NCBI RefSeq assembly: GCF_001889405.1
Contig: NZ_CP017921.1
Span: forward strand, 510,057 to 574,056
Direction: 5' to 3'
DNA from: Methanohalophilus halophilus
Lineage (GTDB): Archaea > Halobacteriota > Methanosarcinia > Methanosarcinales > Methanosarcinaceae
Length of the DNA: 64,000 nt
How positions within the stretch are numbered: position 1 is the first letter of the stretch; each line of letters begins with the position of its first letter. Shown here in pieces: positions 34,834 to 43,615 of this stretch. The notes under the pieces are model-generated. The model was not told where the DNA came from, did not search any database, and saw nothing but the letters and a program-made list of their open reading frames with translations. The translations under genes were made by a program, and so were the position numbers.

Positions 34834-37035
34834 TCAGGACAGCTCTTCCATGTCCGAAAAGAAATTGAGCAGGGAATATTTCACTTTGCCGGGTTCCACA
34901 TCAAGAAATTCCTTCCTCTCATCTTCGGGAAATGAGGGGTATACCGAATATTTTCCCAGTCTTTTAACCGAATCCGTCATGAACCTGCCATCCAGCAGTA
35001 TCCTGACACCGTAATCGGTCGGTGAACGTACCACTCTGCCCATAGCCTGTCTGATCTTACGTATCGTGGGAACCTGTACAGCATACTCCCAGCCGGCACC
35101 ATAACCGAATTCATGATCATAGGCAGATTCCACTGCATGCATCCTGTCATTCAAGGCCGAATAGCCTACACCGACCACCACTACAACCCGACCGCGGCCA
35201 TTCCTGTAATCCACTCCTTCACTGAGGGTACCCCAGAGATAGGTGAAAAGGACAGCTTTGCCTCCCTGTTCTCCGGTCTGGAAAAATTGCTTGCGTATAT
35301 CCTGAGCAGATATCCCGGTTTCATCAAGGAACAGTTCGACACCAAGCTCGCCATCGAATTTGCGGAAATAGCGTTTTGCCTCAAAAGCATTCGGGAAGAA
35401 GATGATCACATTACCCCCGGCATTTTCAATGGTGTCCTGTAACACCTGTTCTAATATCTGGAGGTTCTGGGGATCGTCCCGTATCCGCGAATACTGGGGA
35501 GGCACGGATACTGCAATGGTCAATCTGCGCTCTTCGGGAAAGGTCAGACCGTAGGCCAAATCGCATGTCTGCCGTGTGATGCCCAAGGTGCTTTTGATCA
35601 TATCAAAGGGTCTCAGGGTTGCAGACATCAGGATTGCCGAATAGATCGAATCCAGCAGCGGACCTGTTACGTTTTTAGGGATACATGTGAACAATTCCAG
35701 CCTGCCGTAGATCTCACCGCCCTGGTCCCGGCGGACATTGAGCACCGGATAATAATTCTCGTTGTTGGAGAGTTTGAGATACTGGGAGAAAAATTCTGCT
35801 GTGGGTTTTAAGTGAGATCTTTTCAGGATAGGAGTCTGGCCCTGTTTGTATTGTTCATGATAGGCATTATCCAGTAAACCCCCCACTTCAGCAGCGATCC
35901 CGAGCAATTCCTGTACCTGTTTTTCTTCCCCATAACCGGTCTCTTTCATTCGCCTCATGAAACGGGCGTGGACCACATCATTTCTTTCATAGGGGTCGCT
36001 TATGCGTATATCGTACCAGTTGCGCCCCACCCGCTGGCGTTCCCCGAACTTGAAACGGTTATCATAGGTATCCCTGACCACTTCCAGGAGGATGGAGAGC
36101 ACGGCTTCCACATCCTCAACCGGCATGGAGGTGAAAAGATCACTTTTTTCATTGGCATTGAGTTCAGCCAGGGCACTTTCGATGGTATGTTCGGTCAAAG
36201 TAATGGATGAATGGGATCTGGCCGCGTTTTCTATATTATGGGCTTCATCAAATATCGCAATAATATCTTCAGGTTCTTTGTCCATCCAGCGCAGCATTGT
36301 GGAAAATATCATATCATTGAGGATATGATGGAAATTGGCTATGACAAGGTCGGCATTTTTTAACTCCCGCTTGAGGAGTTCATAACCACACATACCGTTT
36401 TCAGCGGCATAATCATTGACCTCTTCAGGATCGCGTACATCCTGGAAAAGCCACTTCTGGAATTTTTCATCCTCTGCCCTTAAAACCTCATACAGGGGGT
36501 CACATGAACGTTTTCTCAGGGAACTTGCTTTTTCCTCGAGTTTTTCCCGCTCCTCATCTACAGCATCCCTCAGAGAAGCATGAGCCGCTTCCCCCGAAGA
36601 TTTGTACTCATCCCAGGCAGCCTTTGATTCCTGTTTTTTGAGAATGATTTCCTTTTCGATCTCCATGAGATCGTAGGTATTATCCCGTTTGGCCTCGCAT
36701 TCATCATACCCCTGTTTCAGGGGACACATGCTCATCTTACCCTTGAAAACAAGGACCTTGATATCATGGGTACGTTTAATCTGGCGGGCCTCGTCTATGA
36801 ACTGTAACATCTGTTGATGGACATTCGTGGCAATGAACACAGTTTTGCCCAGCTGTTTTCCCACATGCAGCGAGGGAACCAGAGCACTCAGGGTCTTCCC
36901 GGTCCCGCAGGCTCCTTCAAAAAGCACCAGATTTTCTTCCAGCAGGGACCGGTGAATTTTCTCCATTGCGTCCTTCTGGTTGGGATAACATTGCTCCAGG
37001 GGGAAGTACTGGATATAATTGTCAGGGGTGCTCAT
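34834..37035 (-). CDS. xpd: XPD/Rad3-type ATP-dependent DNA helicase
   Basis: 5'-3' superfamily 2 helicase with a 4Fe-4S cluster, acting in DNA repair or replication restart. 733 residues. Walker A GACGTGKT (41-48), Walker B DEAH (near 262-265), Fe-S cysteines in MSMCPLKQ, YDECEAKR, RSCDPLYE and GMCGYELL (between about 103 and 225), and helicase motif VI RKIRQAMGRVVRSPTDYG near the C-terminus. The large DinG-like arch region is present. It may be cotranscribed with mptG downstream. Confidence 0.94.
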   Translation of the reverse strand: MSTPDNYIQYFPLEQCYPNQKDAMEKIHRSLLEENLVLFEGACGTGKTLSALVPSLHVGKQLGKTVFIATNVHQQMLQFIDEARQIKRTHDIKVLVFKGKMSMCPLKQGYDECEAKRDNTYDLMEIEKEIILKKQESKAAWDEYKSSGEAAHASLRDAVDEEREKLEEKASSLRKRSCDPLYEVLRAEDEKFQKWLFQDVRDPEEVNDYAAENGMCGYELLKRELKNADLVIANFHHILNDMIFSTMLRWMDKEPEDIIAIFDEAHNIENAARSHSSITLTEHTIESALAELNANEKSDLFTSMPVEDVEAVLSILLEVVRDTYDNRFKFGERQRVGRNWYDIRISDPYERNDVVHARFMRRMKETGYGEEKQVQELLGIAAEVGGLLDNAYHEQYKQGQTPILKRSHLKPTAEFFSQYLKLSNNENYYPVLNVRRDQGGEIYGRLELFTCIPKNVTGPLLDSIYSAILMSATLRPFDMIKSTLGITRQTCDLAYGLTFPEERRLTIAVSVPPQYSRIRDDPQNLQILEQVLQDTIENAGGNVIIFFPNAFEAKRYFRKFDGELGVELFLDETGISAQDIRKQFFQTGEQGGKAVLFTYLWGTLSEGVDYRNGRGRVVVVVGVGYSALNDRMHAVESAYDHEFGYGAGWEYAVQVPTIRKIRQAMGRVVRSPTDYGVRILLDGRFMTDSVKRLGKYSVYPSFPEDERKEFLDVEPGKVKYSLLNFFSDMEELS

Positions 37036-37090
37036 GGCTTTCCCTAAAGCTCCTCCTATTAAAAAGATATTGGATGGGAAATTATGAATG

Positions 37091-37636
37091 TTAGGAAGCG
37101 GTCAGGGTTTCTTCTATGACTACAGTGTTGGTAGGCGTATGTATGATTTTTACAGTTATCTGGTCACCTTTATTCAGTGGACATGCACCACTATTAATAC
37201 GAAACATAATCAATTCACCTGTAGAAAACTCGGATTCTTTAATTGCTCCGGCAATTCCATCAGAGCTTTTATCGAACATATTTTCGTTTCCTTCTATGTT
37301 TTCTGAACAAAGAGCCACACCAACATATGCCACATTCGCTGCCGGAAGATTGATCAATTTACCACTTTCCCCACAAACTTCAGTAGCATCCACCACGATT
37401 TCAATATCAGATACATTGATAGAATCACCCCCTTCATGATAGAGATATACTTTCTGATCATCACCACTACCATATACATCACGCACCAGTTCCCCACTTG
37501 AATGTGCCACAAAAGGTGCAGGCTCCTGCATTTCAAAGGCCGTGGCAAAGAATATCAGAGTGACTCCTAACAAGAGCGTAATGGCTATCATTAACAGGAT
37601 GCCGACAACAGGAGAAATTGCTTTTTCATTTTTCAT
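37091..37636 (-). CDS. Archaeal type IV pilin-like protein
   Basis: 181 residues with a class III signal: a short basic leader MKNEKA, then the hydrophobic helix ISPVVGILLMIAITLLLG (7-24), the DUF1628/archaeal pilin N-terminal domain, processed by a prepilin peptidase at A/I. The rest is beta-rich with four cysteines. The archaellum genes begin 1.5 kb away on the other strand, but the ISPVVG type is that of adhesion or envelope pilins, not archaellins. Confidence 0.88.
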   Translation of the reverse strand: MKNEKAISPVVGILLMIAITLLLGVTLIFFATAFEMQEPAPFVAHSSGELVRDVYGSGDDQKVYLYHEGGDSINVSDIEIVVDATEVCGESGKLINLPAANVAYVGVALCSENIEGNENMFDKSSDGIAGAIKESEFSTGELIMFRINSGACPLNKGDQITVKIIHTPTNTVVIEETLTAS

Positions 37637-37858
37637 TTTATCATTTCCCTAAAACAAAATGTTAATCACAATATAATTTGGATGTTGTAATTAAAGCATA
37701 ACACTTCATAAAAAAGATTTCGATATACATATGTTCCTATTTAAGTTAATGTTGAATTTAGTAACGCAAAAGCTGATCGATAACTTTTTATTTTAGTTAT
37801 TTAATGATAGGATGAAGTCTATACAGACATTAAAAAATCAACAGGAGAGTCGATAGAT

Positions 37859-38035
37859 ATGGTAGCAATAATCAATGTTGACGAATGTGTAGGTTGCGGA
37901 GCATGCGTGGACGAATGTCCATCAGAAGCAATCTCAATGAATGATGAAAACATTGCAGTCGTAGACGCTGAAGAGTGTGTGGACTGTGGTGCATGCGTGG
38001 ACGTCTGTCCAACCGAAGCAATCACAATGGAATAA
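37859..38035 (+). CDS. 2[4Fe-4S] ferredoxin
   Basis: 58-residue ferredoxin with two CxxCxxCxxxCP motifs: [12 protein letters not shown] (10-21) and [12 protein letters not shown] (40-51). It is an internally duplicated clostridial-type ferredoxin, acidic, and a likely soluble electron carrier in methanogenesis. AGGAGAG is the ribosome binding site, with the ATG at 37859-37861. It stands alone; the 222 bases upstream are the divergent promoter region shared with the pilin gene. Confidence 0.95.
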   Translation: MVAIINVDECVGCGACVDECPSEAISMNDENIAVVDAEECVDCGACVDVCPTEAITME

Positions 38036-38040
38036 ATATT

Positions 38041-38061
38041 CCATTTTCTCTTTACTTTTTT
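38041..38061 (+). terminator. T-rich terminator after the ferredoxin gene
   Basis: A pyrimidine-rich stretch with several T-runs (TTTTCTCTTTACTTTTTT) begins 6 bases after the ferredoxin stop codon, typical of archaeal oligo-T termination. Confidence 0.5.
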
Positions 38062-38190
38062 GAACAACTTTGCCGGGAAAATCCTATGTCTGAAGAGGGA
38101 ATCTATTACATAACTACTACCTGTTCTTCAGATGCCCGGGGTTTGGGCATAGAGCGATTGCATCAGGCATACCATTTATGAAGGTGGGAA

Positions 38191-38231
38191 AATGCAGCCT
38201 CAAAAAATCTTTTTTACAAAAAGGCTGTATT
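38191..38231 (+). other. Hairpin with T-rich loop upstream of pyrH
   Basis: AATGCAGCCT pairs with AGGCTGTATT (10 bp, one G-U) around a loop rich in A and T (including TTTTTT). It lies in the 266-base ferredoxin-pyrH gap and may be a terminator for readthrough transcripts. No other feature of weight was seen in that gap. Confidence 0.4.
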
Positions 38232-38301
38232 CATCTCTCATCCCCATTTTGCATATAGTATATTTACATAATACTTCTGAACAATATCCGGAGGACCATT
38301 C

Positions 38302-39006
38302 ATGCTAGTAGTAATATCAATAGGCGGATCCATTCTTGCCAGGGACCTGGATCCAGAGAGGTTCGCAAAATACGCCGACATGCTGAAAGAACTTTCGAAA
38401 GAACATTCCGTGGTGGTCGTGACCGGCGGAGGTGTTGCCGCCCGCCAGTACATAGAAGCTGCCAGGCAGGTCGGAGCAAATGAGGTCACCTGTGATTTTA
38501 TAGGGATCGATGTTACCCGTCTCAATGCCCAGCTCCTCATAGCTGCCCTGGGCAAGAATGCATATCCAGAACCACCTCAGAGTTACAGGGATGCAGAACT
38601 TGCCCTGTCCTCCGGCAAAATAATTGTAATGGGAGGTGTAATTCCGGGACAGACCACAGATACAGTATCCGCTGTACTTGCCGAGTATCTGGGAGCTGAG
38701 TTAATGGTGATTGCAACTTCCGTGGACGGCGTATATTCAAAAGACCCGACAACATCCCCTGATGCTGAAAAATTTGATGTGATGAGTCCCAAAGAACTGC
38801 TTGATGTGGTAATGTCCACAGAAATGAAAGCCGGTTCAAAATCCCCTGTCGATCCTCTGGCTGCAAAGATTATCGAGAGATGCAGTATTGAAACAATCGT
38901 CATGGATGGTTCCAGTGAAGGGGATATCTACAAAGTCGTAACGCAGGAAAAAATAAAGAGTGAACCTGTCGAAGGAGAACGTGTGGGAACACGGATCAAG
39001 AACTGA
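38302..39006 (+). CDS. pyrH: Archaeal UMP kinase
   Basis: Phosphorylates UMP to UDP. 234 residues of the amino acid kinase fold; SIGGSILARDL (6-16) and VTGGGVAARQYIEAA (near 39-53) form the nucleotide site, FIGIDVTRLNAQLL the middle, and MATSVDGVYSKDP-like VIATSVDGVYSKDP the ATP loop. GGAGG lies 8 bases before the ATG. It is transcribed toward the archaellum genes, separated by 87 bases with TATA-like sequence. Confidence 0.94.
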   Translation: MLVVISIGGSILARDLDPERFAKYADMLKELSKEHSVVVVTGGGVAARQYIEAARQVGANEVTCDFIGIDVTRLNAQLLIAALGKNAYPEPPQSYRDAELALSSGKIIVMGGVIPGQTTDTVSAVLAEYLGAELMVIATSVDGVYSKDPTTSPDAEKFDVMSPKELLDVVMSTEMKAGSKSPVDPLAAKIIERCSIETIVMDGSSEGDIYKVVTQEKIKSEPVEGERVGTRIKN

Positions 39007-39019
39007 TTAACCAATAAAA

Positions 39020-39075
39020 TGGATTATTTATAAATAATAGTATTTTACAATATATATACAATTATATACTACTAA
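39020..39075 (+). promoter_or_regulatory. AT-rich promoter region of the archaellum operon
   Basis: TTTATAAATAATA and ATATATATAC stretches lie between pyrH and the first archaellum gene (ATG at 39094). Either could serve as TATA box; the exact start cannot be fixed from sequence. Confidence 0.4.
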
Positions 39076-39093
39076 AACATAATCCATGATAAC

Positions 39094-40272
39094 ATGGCGG
39101 GAATCGGGCAAACAATCCAGAATATCAAATCAAAATTCTCAAAGAAAAAAGGGAATCAAGATAAATCTTCCCTGCCAGATGAGGATAACGATTTTGCCAG
39201 TGAACCGGCTTTTGATGCATCTATGGAAGGGGACTATTCAGATGCACAGTCTTCCGGGGATTATGACAACTCGCCAGATCCGGATATACCTGAAGAAAAT
39301 ACCCGGAGAATAGCAGAGCTTGAGGACAAGATCTCCAAGATCGATGTTACCGTTTCGATGGTGCAAAACGAAAACAAAGAAGTAAAAGAAACCATCGAGA
39401 AGATAGATCAAAGTGTTCTGGACCTTTTATCTTTGTATGAGATTGTTTCAAACCAGGTCAATCCTTTTGTGGGCGAAGAAGAGGAAAGTAAAGAAATTCT
39501 TGAAAGGTTTGACACAAACGAAGAACACATCTATGAACTCTCAAAGAGCATGAAGATGCTGAGAAATGAGATTGAAAATGTCGAACAAAAAACTGCTGCA
39601 TCAGGTGTCTCCCCTGAGACCGGAAAACATATAGAGACCATAAATAACAAACTTGAAACTTTTGCAGATGCACTTGTTGATACCAATGAGCGGATGCAAG
39701 GGATCTCACAGGCTGTGAACAGCTTTTCCCAGCGTGCGGATGTTCTTGAAGGCAGGATGGAAGACCTCACCATAACAAACGGGGAAACAGCCGAACGTAT
39801 AAATTCACTCGAAAATGGTACTGCCATCCAGACAAATCAGCATAGCACCAAAAAGGCAAACCCCGACCGAGATACAGCAGAAAACGATTACGACGAAGAG
39901 TTTGCCGGAAAACTCCCTCTCCTGGATCTTGACATTGTCAAGAAGAAACCTACCAATATAATTGTACTTTTAAACTGGATCGAGTTCCTCATGGAAAGAG
40001 TGGGCAGGAACAATCTCATGGACGTGCTTGACTATTATGTGGACATAGGCTGGATCAGTGAAGGCGTGCGCTCTGAAATAATGGCGTATGCCCGGGGAAT
40101 TGACTATTATGTGGAAAAACCTACCTGGAGATTGCTGCCCGAGGACCATACCAAATCCCTGCTATTCATTGAAAAATTAAGAGGACGCAAGATCGACAGG
40201 AATATGTTGAGTACCATTGATCGGGAAATGGCAAAAGTAAAACACGGCCTGGAGGAACTTTATGGGATTTGA
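39094..40272 (+). CDS. arlCE: Archaellum accessory protein FlaC/E fusion (ArlCE)
   Basis: 392 residues. The N-terminal half is acidic and coiled-coil-rich, resembling FlaC (segments around 75-135 and 140-235); the C-terminal 130 residues are the FlaD/E domain (GKLPLLDLDIVKKKP, LMERVGRNNLMDVLDYYVDIGW, LPEDHTKSLLFIEKLRG). In euryarchaea these cytoplasmic proteins link the archaellum motor with the chemotaxis system. First gene of the CE-F-G-H-I-J cluster; overlaps arlF by 11 bases. Confidence 0.9.
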   Translation: MAGIGQTIQNIKSKFSKKKGNQDKSSLPDEDNDFASEPAFDASMEGDYSDAQSSGDYDNSPDPDIPEENTRRIAELEDKISKIDVTVSMVQNENKEVKETIEKIDQSVLDLLSLYEIVSNQVNPFVGEEEESKEILERFDTNEEHIYELSKSMKMLRNEIENVEQKTAASGVSPETGKHIETINNKLETFADALVDTNERMQGISQAVNSFSQRADVLEGRMEDLTITNGETAERINSLENGTAIQTNQHSTKKANPDRDTAENDYDEEFAGKLPLLDLDIVKKKPTNIIVLLNWIEFLMERVGRNNLMDVLDYYVDIGWISEGVRSEIMAYARGIDYYVEKPTWRLLPEDHTKSLLFIEKLRGRKIDRNMLSTIDREMAKVKHGLEELYGI

Positions 40273-40696
40273 GACCGCTGTTGTGGTGGCTATTTTCCTT
40301 ATAGCATTCCTGTTTTTGGGTGGCACATATTATAATGGCTGGGCTGCATCCCAGGAAAACCTGCAGATGGCCAGGGAAGATAATAATGCACTGTTGCTGG
40401 ATAAAACACATACATCCATCAATATAGGAGAAATAAATTCTGTCAGTGACAATTCCAGTTATACAATAACCGTGGATGTGACAAACACAGGCAGCAGGGT
40501 ACTGGATTGGGAAAAAATAGATGTACTTGTCGACGGGGAACTTACGGATTATAATACTTCAACCGATCCTCATACATGGAGTCCTGAAGAATCCGTTACT
40601 TTCACAATGGATAACCTCAAAGGAAGCGGCTTTCATCGCATAAAAGTCGTGACTGAAAATGGCATAGGGGATTATTCTACCTACCATATTGATTGA
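40262..40696 (+). CDS. arlF: Archaellum stator protein FlaF (ArlF)
   Basis: 144 residues: an N-terminal membrane helix (3-22, TAVVVAIFLIAFLFLGGTYY) and an extracellular beta-sandwich typical of ArlF, which binds the S-layer and anchors the motor. The conserved VDVTNTGSRVLDWEKIDVLVDG-type strand is present (VTNTGSRVLDW). It starts inside the end of arlCE. Confidence 0.9.
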   Translation: MGFETAVVVAIFLIAFLFLGGTYYNGWAASQENLQMAREDNNALLLDKTHTSINIGEINSVSDNSSYTITVDVTNTGSRVLDWEKIDVLVDGELTDYNTSTDPHTWSPEESVTFTMDNLKGSGFHRIKVVTENGIGDYSTYHID

Positions 40697-40734
40697 AATG
40701 TATCATATCTGGGACTGAAAAAACGGGAATGGTA

Positions 40735-41223
40735 ATGATGAAGCGAGTTACTTGGCACATAAGAGAAAATGAAGAGGGTGATACTGCCATTACCCATATG
40801 ATCTTCTTCATTGCCGCTGTAATAATTGCAGTCTCGGTAGTTGCTGTACTGAATACCAATGTCCAGTCATTGACATCGTCTGCCAATACCAACAGTAATA
40901 TCCTGGCAGATCAACTCCGCACGGATATCACCATAGTTAATGATCCCGAGATTGTACCCCACAACAATAACACATACAGTTTCTATGTGAAAAATACCGG
41001 TAAAACAAACATCCCTATCGATTACGTAGATGTCTTCATCGACGGCCTGCTGGTGTCCTCCGATGACCTGGACCTGCGCCTTCAGGAAGATGATATGGTA
41101 TGGAGGCCATCGGATCTGCTTATTTTAGAAATTTCACGCTCCTCGCCCCTTAGCAGTGGAGACCACAGGATTCTGGTTGCTGTGGAGAACGGGAAAACCG
41201 ATGCAATAAACTTTGAAACCTAA
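40735..41223 (+). CDS. arlG: Archaellum stator protein FlaG (ArlG)
   Basis: 162 residues from the ATG at 40735; ATGs at 40729 and 40738 are equally possible, and a TTG at 40693 overlapping arlF is less likely. After a short charged leader comes the motif DTAITHMIFFIAAVIIAVSV, a membrane helix with the typical ArlG start, then a beta-sandwich (YSFYVKNTGKTNIPIDYVDVF region) that pairs with ArlF outside the membrane. Confidence 0.88.
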   Translation: MMKRVTWHIRENEEGDTAITHMIFFIAAVIIAVSVVAVLNTNVQSLTSSANTNSNILADQLRTDITIVNDPEIVPHNNNTYSFYVKNTGKTNIPIDYVDVFIDGLLVSSDDLDLRLQEDDMVWRPSDLLILEISRSSPLSSGDHRILVAVENGKTDAINFET

Positions 41224-41236
41224 TGAGGCTGATGAA

Positions 41237-41935
41237 GTGCAAAACACCATATATCCTTTCCCAATAGAAAGAGATGAATTCAATGATAAGCTCGGGAAAG
41301 GATTTCCCACGGGTTCTCTCATCGTCCTGGAAGGCGGAAGTGGCCAGGGAAAAAGCACCATCACCCAGAGAATTGCCTATGGTCTTATTGAAAATGATAC
41401 AAATGTGACCTTCATCTCCACACAGATGACCACCAAGGGGTTTATCAACCAGATGTATTCCCTGGATTATCCCATAGCACAGCATTTGCTCAAAAACAGG
41501 CTGCTGTATATTCCTGTAATTCCTCTGGTAAAGGCCGCAAAATCCCGTCTTGATTTTATTGAAAGACTTATGTCGGCAGAGGAATTGTTCAATAATGATA
41601 TCATAGTTATCGATACGATCTCAGCTCTTATCAAATACAGTGCAAACAGCGAAAAAAGCCTGGAACTCATCTCCTTTTTCAAAAAACTAAACGGGATGGG
41701 GAAAGTGATTATCCTGACAGTTGAAAGTGGCCAGCTTGAAGAAGAGCTCAATGCGATGTTTCGCTCATCCTCGGATATTTACATGACATTAAAATCAAAG
41801 ACAATGGGCTCGGAAGTGAAAAGAACACTGATCGTGAACAAGTTTACGGGAGCAAAAGGTAAAGTGGGACAGCTTATCGGTTTCAGGATAGAGCCCAAAG
41901 TAGGCCTGGTCGTGGAAATTGCTTCAGTTGCATGA
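41237..41935 (+). CDS. arlH: Archaellum regulatory ATP-binding protein FlaH (ArlH)
   Basis: KaiC/RecA-like protein that sits on the motor ATPase ArlI and controls assembly. 232 residues from the GTG at 41237-41239, preceded by GAGG; an upstream TTG overlaps arlG. Walker A GGSGQGKSTI and Walker B DIIVIDTISAL are seen. The usual catalytic glutamate after Walker B is missing, as known for ArlH, which binds but hardly hydrolyses ATP. Confidence 0.92.
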   Translation: MQNTIYPFPIERDEFNDKLGKGFPTGSLIVLEGGSGQGKSTITQRIAYGLIENDTNVTFISTQMTTKGFINQMYSLDYPIAQHLLKNRLLYIPVIPLVKAAKSRLDFIERLMSAEELFNNDIIVIDTISALIKYSANSEKSLELISFFKKLNGMGKVIILTVESGQLEEELNAMFRSSSDIYMTLKSKTMGSEVKRTLIVNKFTGAKGKVGQLIGFRIEPKVGLVVEIASVA

Positions 41936-41953
41936 TAACAGAGAGGTGAAAAA

Positions 41954-43606
41954 GTGCAAGCAAATTTTCAGAAGGCAATGCAGACAAATCCGCATCTCAA
42001 AACTTATGTGAGCCGGTTTATGAAGCGTGGAGGAGATCGGCCCGAATTTTTGGCCGGCCTGCCCAAAGACCTGGATCCTGAAAATGTCAATATAATTATC
42101 CCGGTGGGAGATCCCGTATTTATTCATCTCTATGGCACACCAAAAATGGGAGAGGCACATTATTACGCCGTTGAACCTCAACTCACGGAAAAAGAGCAAC
42201 GCAAATATGAGGCAATAATGGATCGCATCCTTGAAGATTCCGCAGGAGAAATAGTTCCTGAATCTGAAAAAGAGCTGAAGGATACGATCAATAAGTTACT
42301 TAATAAAATTGTGGAAGTCGGGGACGGAGGAGAATTACCTGATATAATTGAAGGCGGGAATCTCCTGCAAAAACTCATTCCCAGAAAACAGACCATCCCT
42401 CTCACACAATCTGAATATACCCATATCCACTACCACATCGAGCGCAATATTGTGGGTTCAGGCCCCATTGAACCCATCATCAGGGACCCTTATCTGGAAG
42501 ATATTCACAGTATTGGCGTCTCGGGCGTATTTATCGTACACAAGGTACTCGGTATGATGAAAACCGATCTGACTTTCGGTACAGAGGCCGGGCTTGACGG
42601 ATGGCTGCGCAGTATGAGTGAACGGATAGGCCGGCCGGTCAGTGACGCAAAACCCGTTGCTGATGGTGCTTTACCCGACGGGTCACGTATCAATATCATT
42701 TACAGTCTCGATGTCAGTAAAAGAGGTAGCAGTTTCACGATGCGTAAGTTCAGTGATGTGCCCATAAGCATAATCCAGCTCATAAACTGGGGGGCTATCG
42801 ATGTCAATATGGCTGCTTATATGTGGATGTGTCTGGAAAACGGGATGAGCGTTTTTTTCAGTGGAGAAACCGCAAGTGGAAAGACCACCATGCTCAATGC
42901 CTGTTTAGCATTCGTAAATCCTACTTCCAAGATCTATACGGCCGAGGATACCGCTGAAGTGCAGCCTCCCCAACCGGTCTGGCAGCAGCTCATTACCCGT
43001 GAAGACGGACCACCGGAATCCAGGGTTGAAATGTTCACCCTGTTAAAAGCTGCATTGCGTTCCCGTCCAAACTACATCATTGTAGGAGAAATTCGAGGAG
43101 AAGAGGGTGCAGTGGCATTCCAGGGTATGCAGACCGGCCACCCGGTACTGGCTACTTTCCATGCTTCAGCAGTTACAAAAATGATCCAGCGACTTACCGG
43201 AAATCCCATAAATGTACCCGTGACCTTCATTGACAACCTTAATGTGGCAATGATCCTGCAGGCGGTTTACAGGCAAGGAAAATTTCTGCGCCGCTGCATA
43301 TCCATAGAAGAGATCGAAGGGTATTTCGAGGATGCAGGAGGGGTTGTCACAAGAGCGGTATTCCAGTGGGAACCGGAAACAGATACGCATAGTTTCCGAG
43401 GGTTGAACAATAGTTTCATCCTGGAGGACAAGATTGCTACAAAACTGGGATATGAGGATAAGAGGCAGATCTACAATGACCTCTTTTTGAGGGCAAAGAT
43501 ACTGGATGAAATGGTCAAAAGGGATATTACCGACTACCACGACGTTTTGAAAATAATAGTAAACTTCTACAAATACGGTGTGCATGGATTGCCTTTCAGT
43601 GTATGA
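41954..43606 (+). CDS. arlI: Archaellum motor ATPase FlaI (ArlI)
   Basis: Type II/IV secretion-type ATPase that drives archaellum assembly and rotation. 550 residues with a GTG start behind GAGAGGTGA. Walker A FSGETASGKTTML (near 302-314), the Asp-box region YTAEDTAEVQPP, Walker B NYIIVGEIRGEEG and the His-box TGHPVLATFHAS are intact. Confidence 0.95.
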   Translation: MQANFQKAMQTNPHLKTYVSRFMKRGGDRPEFLAGLPKDLDPENVNIIIPVGDPVFIHLYGTPKMGEAHYYAVEPQLTEKEQRKYEAIMDRILEDSAGEIVPESEKELKDTINKLLNKIVEVGDGGELPDIIEGGNLLQKLIPRKQTIPLTQSEYTHIHYHIERNIVGSGPIEPIIRDPYLEDIHSIGVSGVFIVHKVLGMMKTDLTFGTEAGLDGWLRSMSERIGRPVSDAKPVADGALPDGSRINIIYSLDVSKRGSSFTMRKFSDVPISIIQLINWGAIDVNMAAYMWMCLENGMSVFFSGETASGKTTMLNACLAFVNPTSKIYTAEDTAEVQPPQPVWQQLITREDGPPESRVEMFTLLKAALRSRPNYIIVGEIRGEEGAVAFQGMQTGHPVLATFHASAVTKMIQRLTGNPINVPVTFIDNLNVAMILQAVYRQGKFLRRCISIEEIEGYFEDAGGVVTRAVFQWEPETDTHSFRGLNNSFILEDKIATKLGYEDKRQIYNDLFLRAKILDEMVKRDITDYHDVLKIIVNFYKYGVHGLPFSV

Positions 43607-43615
43607 GATGATTGG

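Noticed and set aside
38086-38181. 31-codon frame between ferredoxin and pyrH
   Set aside because: No family resemblance and only weak ribosome binding site; too short to support.
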